A DNA stretch of 64,000 bases from Cryptomeria japonica (taxonomy: Eukaryota; Streptophyta; Pinopsida; Cupressales; Cupressaceae): contig NC_081414.1 in NCBI RefSeq assembly GCF_030272615.1, positions 782,108,119-782,172,118 on the forward strand. The letters run 5' to 3'. The first letter of the stretch is position 1. Every line of letters starts with the position of its first letter. The translations under genes were made by a program, and so were the position numbers. Of the stretch, positions 57,232-64,000 are shown piece by piece. The notes under the pieces are model-generated. The model had not been told where the DNA came from. It did not search any database and saw nothing but the letters and a program-made list of their open reading frames with translations.

Positions 57232-57567
57232 TGTAAAATTTAATAAAATATATACAACTACAAATTACAAACAAAATGATATGAACGTCACTATTTTCAA
57301 TCAATGCATCTTACATATATATATGAGAGTCTACTTCTATTTTTAAGGAGAGATTCTCTCCACAAATCCTTATTTAGTTGTGATTGTTACTCACATAAAA
57401 ATACACAAATCAAATTATATGAGTTGTTAAAACAACTCCAAACCATAATATATATTATTGTTAATATAACAATAATATTACTAAATACTAGCATTTACAT
57501 GATAGTAATTACTCACATAACTATTATTTACCCATATATATGGAGAACTAACTCAAATTTCCCAACA
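57232..57567 (-). repeat. Element D 5' LTR
   Basis: About 336 bp, minus strand TGTTGGGAAATTTGAG (57567) to AAATTTTACA (57232). Confidence 0.78.
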
Positions 57568-57660
57568 TCCCCATCCTTCATACAAACATGGTAGAAAAGA
57601 ATTCACACACTCCTTTGTAGTATGCTCACTCCTATGACATGCTCATTCTCATGGTTCATG
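57568..57660 (-). mobile_element. Second copy of the element D 3' interior
   Basis: Matches 47982-48075 (shared ATTCACACACTCCTTTG, ATGCTCA and GGTTCATG/GGCTCATG). This lies outside the LTR, where host DNA would be expected, so a further D-type unit or a tandem/recombined structure was present. Confidence 0.7.
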
Positions 57661-59295
57661 TGTAGTACCCCTCCTCGATCAGCCTCTTTTGTATGTTTTG
57701 AGTTACTTGAGTGACTATTATGTGGAACATTATTGTATTTTGATTCAAATATTATGCGATGTTATTACATACTTTATCTGGAGTTATGGCATATGATTTT
57801 ATGCAGTATTTCAGTGCTTATGAGTAATGTTATTTTTATGGATCATTATCATGGACTGACATTTTTTCCTTATATTACGATGTGCTATTTATATGTTGCA
57901 TGTTTGCAAGTGTATTGGGATGCAAGGGGATGATTTTCCTTCACTCACTCCAGTAAGATAGGGAACATCACGATTCTCCTTCATCAGTGTGCGTACCATA
58001 TCTGTATTTATGTATATTATCTATATGCATGTGTGGTTCTTTGGTGCAGGACATTGCAGGTACTAGTATGGGGTAGGTATGGGGTATTGACTCCACCTAG
58101 TTTCGCAGGTGTGAGCATGCCTTATATATCCAATGGGAGTGGAGGAGATAGTTGTTGTACCCTAGGTTGACCATAGTTACACTCATGTGAGTGTTGTTAG
58201 TTGGTTGTGTTTCCCCATCTGGTTGTTATGTGTGTCATGGTGCCTTGGTTTGGTCATTTGAGTTGTCATTTGATTTGTCTTGGTTTTGCGAGTTTCCATT
58301 TATTTAAATGGTCATTTAATTTAAATGGATGATGCTATCTTGTGTAGGCGTAATCATTTAATTAATATGCTCTGTGATTATTGATTTATTTAAATTAATG
58401 ATTGCTAGATTAAATGGTTAAATGGCTTAATTTATTGTGTAAAGTTGCATTGATATTTTTTGTGAAATAAATAAATTGCCTAGCCATTTAAAAAGGTTAA
58501 ATGCTTTTGTTGAAGGAAGTATTTATGGAAAAAGAAATTAATAAAATCTTTCCTTATTGCTTTTCCATTTGACTTTTTCTTTTTCATTTTAATTGTTGGG
58601 AAAGAATTATTATTTTTTTGGGAAAGAAATAAATCCGATTGCCTTTTAGTTTTAAAATATTTAAATTTGATTGGATGAAAAAAAAACTTTATCCTAGAAG
58701 CTTGGGTTAAAAGATATTTTTGGGCATCCATTTTGGGGATTCATGGCAGGAGAAGAAGAGAATTTTGGAGAGAAAATTCGAGAAAAACTTCTTGGAGGAG
58801 CTGGAAATTTGACCTAGCTGGAAGGCTGGTTGTTCTTCATCTTTTTGCTTGCTAATTGCTTCAAGGTTGGAGGTTTCCTTCTTGTTTTGAATTTGTTTTG
58901 TAATTTTCAATTTGCTTCCTCTGAAAGGAAATTTATTCAATCTTCCTATAGATGTTTGTGGAATGATTGAAATGGAAGAGTTAGTGTTTACTACTACTGG
59001 TTTTTGTGAAATCTATATCATATGTTTGGATTCAGGAAATAAATGGTTCATTTCTCTATCTATTGTGTGTGATTTGTTCATGGAAATTAATTTATTGATT
59101 TACCTCTTCTTTGAGAAGAAAGAATTTTAGATTGGGCTTTCTGGGTGCATCCTTGTTTCTTTTTTTGTCATGATTTGGTTAGTCATTATTTCTAGTATGT
59201 TTATTTCACCATTTACCTTGCTGGTAAACTCTTCTTTGAAATTTTGGAAATTGGCACTATATGTGTGTGCCTGTGAAATAATTCTAGAAATGAAG
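57661..59295 (+). repeat. Probable older gypsy-like LTR remnant
   Basis: Begins TGTAGTACCCCTCCTCG, a typical plant Ty3/gypsy LTR start, and contains a leader-like stretch (58730-58900). No second LTR or primer-binding site is visible, so type and end are uncertain. No gene seen; the open frames here are short and AT-rich. Confidence 0.4.
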
Positions 59296-59683
59296 TGTCA
59301 CCAGGTCGAAGAGGTAATTTACTTGTTCGAAGAGGTAAGTGTCACCAGTTCAAAGAGGTAAATTACTTGTTTGAAGAGGTAAGTGTCACCGGTTTGAAGA
59401 GGTAAATTACCTGTTCGAAGAGGTAAGTATCACCAGTTCGAAGAGGTAAATTACCTGTTCGAAGAGGTAAGTGTTACCCGGTTTGAAGAGGTAAATTACC
59501 TGTTCGAAGAGGTAAGTGTCACCGGTTCGAAGAGGTAAATTACCTGTTCAAAGAGGTAAGTGTCATCGGTTCAAAGAAGTAAATTACATGTTCGATGAGG
59601 TAAGTGTCACCGGTTCAAAGAGGTAAATTACCTATTCGAAGAGGTAAGTGTTACTGGTTTGAAGAGGTAAACTACCTATTTGA
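59296..59683 (+). repeat. 44-bp tandem array with repeated GAGGTAAGT
   Basis: About nine contiguous units of roughly 44 bp, each made of two 22-bp halves: one with GAAGAGGTAAATTACC and one with GAAGAGGTAAGTGTCACC. Eight units carry GAGGTAAGT, a full 5' splice-site consensus. The array is cut off in mid-unit at 59683 by the gypsy-3 LTR. The last five bases, tttga, may be its target duplication. Confidence 0.88.
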
Positions 59684-60274
59684 TGTCACAACCCTCCTTT
59701 ATCACCTTTTTTTGATTTAAATTACAAAACTCTACTATATTCCTTGGATAAATTATTGAATGAATATTGTAAGGGAATAAAAATAATAAACCTCACACAC
59801 ATGGAAAATGCATATATATTTTAATTTGTTATTTAATTTCCCTCACCTAAATTAAGGCACATGTTGTAGGAGGAATAAGAAGCTTCTAGAGGCTTCTCCA
59901 CCTCCTTGCATGTAACTCCTCCCACTAAGCCTAATTAATTTGCATGGAGGCCAAATTGGGAGAGAATCTCTTTTTTCAATTAAAAAAAATGGTAGTGGGA
60001 ATTTGTAATTTCTTTTATAAAATAGGAACAAGTTTCAAAAGAAAAGCTAGCTATTCCATAAGAAATTTTTGCAAGTTGAATTCTCCTTTGTAGTCCACTT
60101 TCATTGGCAGCTAAGATTTTTGTTGGGAAGATTTCTCTTCAATTTGGACATCAAGGAAGACTCTACACCATCTTCAAGCATCCAGGTTCCTTCAACTTAG
60201 TTTATGCATCTCATTTTATGGTAGATTAGATTTGTTTAGATTGATTGTGAGTATGAAATTCATTTGTGTTTTGT

Positions 60275-60590
60275 TAAAGAATTAGTTTTAGATTTTTGTA
60301 GAAAATGAGAGTCATGGTTTAAATAAGATCCATTGTTAAAATTCTTGATATGAAATTAGTTTTTGTAAAGAATGAGATTTATGGCTTAAATGAGATTCAT
60401 TGTTTGAAATTTTGATAAGGAATTAGTTTTTAGATTTTGTAGAGAATGAGATTTATTGTTAATAAGATTCATTGTTTAAATTTTTGATAAGAAATTAGTT
60501 TCAGATTTTGTAGAGAATGAAATTCATTGTTTAAATTCTTAGTTTCTGATTTTGTTTTAATTCTGATAAGAAATTAGTTTCAGAGTAAAT
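60275..60590 (+). repeat. Degenerate ~70-bp tandem array
   Basis: About four and a half units beginning (G)ATAAGAAATTAGTTT at about 60275, 60345, 60414, 60487 and 60560; each has GTAGAGAATGAGATT and CATTGTTTAAATT. Confidence 0.8.
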
Positions 60591-60668
60591 GGAAATTAGA
60601 TTCATTATCTTCAGTTTATTTTGATAAAAATTAGATCTCCCTGTGTGTATAAATAAATCTCCTCTCTC

Positions 60669-60955
60669 TATGAATGATTTTTCCTGTGTAAAGAAATGAA
60701 TATCTCTCTCTGTGAATGAATTTTCCCTGTGTAAAGAAATGAATATCTCTCTCTCTGTGAATGAATTTTCCTGTGTAAAGAAATGAATATCTCTCTCTAT
60801 GAATGAATTTTCCCTGTGTAAAGAAATGAATATCTCTCTCTGTGAATGAATTTTCCCTGTGTAAAGAAATGAATATCTCTCTCTGTGAATGAATTTTTCC
60901 TGTGTAAAGAAACAAATTCCTTTCTCTGTGAATGAGTTTTCCCTGTGTAGGAAAC
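60669..60955 (+). repeat. ~43-bp tandem array
   Basis: About seven units of TGAATGAATTTTCCCTGTGT followed by AAAGAAATGAATATCTCTCT, with length changes in the CT run. The minus-strand open frame here is only a by-product of the repeat. Confidence 0.88.
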
Positions 60956-61159
60956 AAAAGAAATGAAGAAAAGAAATAAACTCTCTTTATCTATGAATGT
61001 ATTTCCCTGTAGAAAACAAAGAAATGGGAAAAAAAAATCCCTCTGGTTATTGCTTCATTTTGTCCCTGAGACAAACCTGCAACATTATTAATTACCTATT
61101 AATCTTCAAATATTTTTATAAGTTATAATACTCCTCTATAAAAATGATAATGATAATAC

Positions 61160-61181
61160 TGTAACAAATATATATCTATAC

Positions 61182-61219
<38 letters not shown>

Positions 61220-61256
61220 GTATATGTATATATATATATATGTATATATACATATA

Positions 61257-61328
<72 letters not shown>

Positions 61329-61336
61329 CATATATG

Positions 61337-61374
<38 letters not shown>

Positions 61375-61394
61375 TGTATATATATATATACATA

Positions 61395-61428
<34 letters not shown>
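61160..61428. repeat. TA-rich microsatellite
   Basis: TATATA with regular GTATA/ACATA interruptions (TATGTATATACATA units). Self-complementary, so open frames on both strands are artefacts. Confidence 0.95.
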
Positions 61429-61431
<3 letters not shown>

Positions 61432-61469
61432 GTAACCAAAAAAAAAAGCGAGAAAGCATTTCGAACTTC

Positions 61470-61670
61470 AAATCTTCCCCCGAGCCCGTAACGCATGGCG
61501 TTTTCGCTGATTGGACATCAGCAACAATGCATGGCATGGACGGTTACGTAGTAACCGTCGCAGAGTACGGGGCCGCGGGTTCCCTCACCTCTGCGGTCCT
61601 GCGCATGCAGGGCCGCAGGGGTGATGGGACCTGTGGTCCCCACCCCGCAACCCTCTTTATTATTATAAAA
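61470..61670 (+). promoter_or_regulatory. GC-rich block with hairpins and a TATA box in the gypsy-3 LTR
   Basis: GC-rich inside a very AT-rich LTR. Perfect hairpins ACGGTTAC-GTA-GTAACCGT (61540-61558) and GGGACC-TGT-GGTCCC (61626-61640), then TATAAAA at 61664-61670. The arrangement suggests a U3 promoter with binding sites in palindromes; the promoter role is inference. Confidence 0.55.
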
Positions 61671-62950
61671 CGATGCAAGCCCTTTTTTCCATTAAGTTTA
61701 AAATTTGTTTTTTTTTTATTTAAGTATTTCGAAATTTGAAATTGTAATTTCATTTTTTTTTTTAAAAAACAATAATCTAAGTTAATTTCTATTTAGTCAT
61801 TTTTTTAAGTTGATAATAATGACATTAGGAAATGATGATTTTCTTCCTTAGTATAAATTCAAGGATATTGACTTTCAATTAAAAATGGGATTAATGTGTA
61901 GCAAGATTGTAATTAAACTACCCTTAATAAACTTTAAAATCGTAGACTATATTCTTCAAAAATTAAGAATCGTTGGGACACTTGATTGAGATTACTTACC
62001 TTATTACAAGTACTTAGATTTAATCGTTATTTTGGATTCGTTAAGTCATCTTTCATCATAGATTAATTGCTTTCGTTAATGGTTCATAGCATGCAAATTA
62101 TTTATAGGATAATTATATCTTCCATGCAATTACTATTATGCAAGTTTCATTTGTTATGCAAATTACACTTCAAGTAGTTACTTCAATTAATTACGCTTTC
62201 ATTTTGTTATTCGTAGTTAGAAAACTAAATAAAGGAAGTTGGAAAACCAAAACTAGTAGCGTTCGGTATATATGGTGCCTCTGGGTCACGCTTACAGGTA
62301 ATGCCGTCGTGTTGAACTACTGCACTTAACGCCTAATAAAGCTGCATTAACGACGTCTGTGGCATCGTCCCTATAAATCGTCGGGGAGTAATAAGGGACA
62401 TTTGGAAGTTAAAATCCAAGGGACGGGTAATCCCTCTTGGATTGATAATTTAATAAGATAACTTTTAATGAATTTCACATCCGTTGAGATAAACCATAGT
62501 AAACCCCTCTTAGGGATGGTCAAGTTAAAAGCTCTCGTGGAATTTACTTTCTTATTTATTTATTTAGAAGGGATATTGGTGATTCGCAATGGGGTGACGC
62601 TCATGATAAGTATTAGGTTCTAGTTATTTTGTTTAGGCCACAAGCAATAGGCCATCTTGAGCCTTCGCTTAAGTGCTACCTTCGTGGGTAGCAACCGCAG
62701 AGAAACTGTCTGGGACACTGACCCTAGAAAGGGTTGCGTACCCACAAATCAGTTTACATCAAACCATAGATTAGAAAATAGAACTACATACTTTACGCCT
62801 TGATCCCGTGCCGAAGCGGGTATGTAGGCAGTCTTGGGATGTAGTTGTCCCTCGTACTCAGGCGTTCGTGGGTGGGGTCTAGGCTTGGTTGAGTAAGAAT
62901 CCTAATTGAAGGATAAGAGAATCAAACTTAATTCAATGCATAATCGGAAG

Positions 62951-63293
62951 GAATCCCGTATGGATTCGCTTGACTTCTCGAGGCTTTAAGCCAAATTTCG
63001 AGGCGGAACTCAAGCTTGTATTATTTTCTTATTACTCCTAAGGACGGCGACCTCGGTGCATTCTTGTTAGAAGAATGTAGTACTTAGTGAGTGGCTCAGG
63101 ACCCGAATGGTCCCGATGAGTCTAAGTCTCTGGCCAGAGCATCTCCTATCCCGTTTGGATGGATGCCTACCCCGTATGGGTAGATGCCTATCCCATATTG
63201 GATAGATGGAATTTACGTCCCGTATGGACAATTGCCTAACCCGTATGGTTAGAAGCTCATCCCGAATGGATGAATGCCCAATCCTCTTTGGAT
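62951..63293 (+). repeat. Array of short hairpins with variable stems
   Basis: Nine short inverted repeats with five- or six-base loops, mostly CGTAT or CGAAT: at 62951, 63099, 63148, 63168, 63189, 63217, 63237, 63258 and 63281. Stem sequences differ but stay paired. The last seven are spaced about 21-23 bp apart near the LTR end. Confidence 0.85.
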
Positions 63294-63387
63294 GGATGCC
63301 CAGAGTATGCAATTGAATAAAACATAATAAAGGAAAAAAAAAATATACTCAATTTTTGTTGGATCAATTTTGGTGGGTTATTACATG

Positions 63388-63399
63388 TGGTATCAGAGC
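63388..63399 (+). promoter_or_regulatory. gypsy-3 primer-binding site (tRNA-iMet)
   Basis: TGGTATCAGAGC, exact complement of initiator tRNA-Met, after LTR end TTACA and two bases. Confidence 0.92.
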
Positions 63400-63541
63400 A
63401 AAGGTTCAAATCTAGGCCTTGTGCTCACTTCAATTTATTCAACTAAGGGAATGTTTTACAATAATAGAAATTAAATTTTATTCTACAAAAAAAAAAAAGA
63501 GAAAACTAACTACCTAATTTAACTTTCAGGTAAAACCTAGA

Positions 63542-64000
63542 ATGGCAAGAGCAAGAGGAAGAGGAAGAGGAAGAGGAAGGGGTAATGGAAGACGTACTAG
63601 GAGTCAAAGGGAGGAAAACCATGAGGAAAACCATGAGGAAAACCATGAGGAAAACCATGAAGGGAACCATGAGGAAGATCGTGAAGAGGTTCGACACAAC
63701 CTAGGGAATAATGGAGATGGGGTTCAAGCTATAATCGACCTTCTAACCGAACAAAGAGATAAAATCAACTTCCTGGAACAATCACTGCAGGACCTTAGGG
63801 AAAGGCAGAATGACTATGAGAATAGAAGTGGTACCGAGAATGGAAACCCTGGTAGCAATCAAGGAAATATGATGGGTAATGGGAAGGAAAATAACATCTT
63901 GGAACTCTCCAAGGATTTGAAGAAAATCACCCCTCCTAAGTCCGATGGGAGGCAGATTGGTGGAGGGGCTGAGAATTGGCTAAATGAAATGGAAAAATAT
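63542..64000 (+). CDS. gag: gypsy-3 gag N-terminus, open to window end
   Basis: ATG at 63542 (MARARGRGRGRGRGNGRRTR), 142 bases after the primer-binding site; 153 codons with no stop up to the window edge. It has an Arg-Gly repeat at residues 3-14, four ENHE repeats (12-bp unit at 63618-63660), a helical Gln-rich part (NFLEQSLQDLRERQ), and then ITPPKSDGRQIGGGAENWLN with EMEKY at the edge. The last block is the start of the Ty3/gypsy gag capsid region (PPxFDG...A..WL..ME). Gag forms the particle. The absence of stops and the exact primer-binding site suggest a comparatively young insertion. Confidence 0.85.
   Translation, partial: MARARGRGRGRGRGNGRRTRSQREENHEENHEENHEENHEGNHEEDREEVRHNLGNNGDGVQAIIDLLTEQRDKINFLEQSLQDLRERQNDYENRSGTENGNPGSNQGNMMGNGKENNILELSKDLKKITPPKSDGRQIGGGAENWLNEMEKY

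Larger units (their letters stand above)
47644..57567 (-). mobile_element. Element D: gag-only LTR retrotransposon, split by element E
   Basis: Minus strand: LTR 57567-57232, primer-binding site 57228-57217, leader 57231-56102, gag 49323-48600, non-coding 48599-47993, polypurine tract 47992-47982, LTR 47981-47644. Without element E it is about 3.1 kb and contains gag but no pol, like the terminal-repeat gag-only elements known in plants. Sequence beyond 57567 again matches the interior next to the other LTR, so at least a third segment of the same element follows. Confidence 0.7.
59684..63385 (+). repeat. gypsy-3 5' LTR, 3.7 kb
   Basis: Starts TGTCACAACCCTCC (59684) and ends GGGTTATTACA (63385), three bases before a perfect primer-binding site; the ends are inverted TGT...ACA. 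It contains a 70-bp array, a 43-bp array, a TA-rich microsatellite, a GC-rich hairpin block with a TATA box just after it (TATAAAA 61664-61670), an AATAAA at about 62335 and a hairpin array at 62951-63293. The length is at the upper end for plant LTRs. The 3' copy is outside the window. Confidence 0.75.

Noticed and set aside
57304-59361. Small plus and minus frames in the D LTR and gypsy-like remnant
   Set aside because: Short, AT-rich, without start context or known motifs.
59296-59683. CRISPR-like repeat array
   Set aside because: Units are contiguous with no unique spacers, in a plant genome; it is a tandem repeat.
60631-60957. 108-codon minus-strand frame with repeated TERDIHFF
   Set aside because: By-product of the 43-bp tandem array inside an LTR; no start context or homology.
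61123-61537. Tyr/Ile-rich open frames on both strands
   Set aside because: Pure translation of the TA microsatellite.
1-64000. Host protein-coding genes, tRNA or rRNA genes
   Set aside because: No convincing exon series, cloverleaf or rRNA signature was found on either strand; every recognisable protein belongs to a mobile element.

Overview
The window reads as a repeat-dense stretch of a large plant nuclear genome. I found no host gene, rRNA, tRNA or CRISPR array. Nearly everything is LTR retrotransposons of the Ty1/copia and Ty3/gypsy types, mostly decayed and inserted into one another. The primer-binding sites match plant initiator tRNA-Met (TGGTATCAGAGC), the sequence is AT-rich with long poly-G/poly-C tracts at LTR ends, and the element density is very high. 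This suggests a seed plant with a very large genome, perhaps a conifer or other gymnosperm; that placement is inference only.

Layout from left to right. 1-5278: 3' part of a decayed copia element (copia-1, + strand) with its 3' LTR. 5279-20288: a Ty3/gypsy element on the minus strand (gypsy-1: LTR 20288-19244, gag, protease, reverse transcriptase), broken by copia-1 and by a complete copia element (copia-2, + strand, 6906-14594). 20289-22073: an older gypsy pol remnant (gypsy-2, minus). 22074-26940: a 5'-truncated copy (A2) of a non-autonomous LTR family, here called family A. 26941-29616: spacer, LTR fragments of the copia-1 family and a gag fragment. 29617-33047: unassigned, mostly non-coding DNA. 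33048-47012: a second non-autonomous LTR element (element C, + strand). It contains a possible hAT-like inverted-repeat element, which in turn contains a full-length family A copy (A1, 34867-42596, minus) flanked by the duplication GTTAT. 47282-47543: a LINE-type RNase H fragment. 47644-57567: a gag-only LTR element (D, minus), split by a copia element (E, 49329-56096, +) flanked by CAAAT. 57661-59683: an older LTR-like region ending in a 44-bp tandem array. 59684-64000: the 3.7-kb LTR and intact gag start of a gypsy element (gypsy-3, +).

The most unusual content is in family A and element C. Both have copia-like LTRs, a tRNA-Met primer-binding site and a polypurine tract, but no protease, integrase or reverse transcriptase. 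They encode instead an ORF1 (coiled coil followed by up to four CCHC zinc knuckles) and a long ORF2 of unknown function. ORF2 has a conserved N-terminal domain, a basic nuclear-signal-like hinge, a very long Lys/Glu-rich helix (family A) and a C-terminal coiled coil. The ORF2 core can be aligned by eye between the two element families although their DNA has diverged, which suggests selection on the protein. They probably rely on enzymes of copia elements such as copia-1 and copia-2, with which they share primer-binding site and polypurine-tract structure. Other points of interest are an inverted repeat enclosing the polypurine tract in several families, a tandem hairpin array with compensating stem changes in the gypsy-3 LTR, and an array of repeated 5' splice-site consensus motifs.
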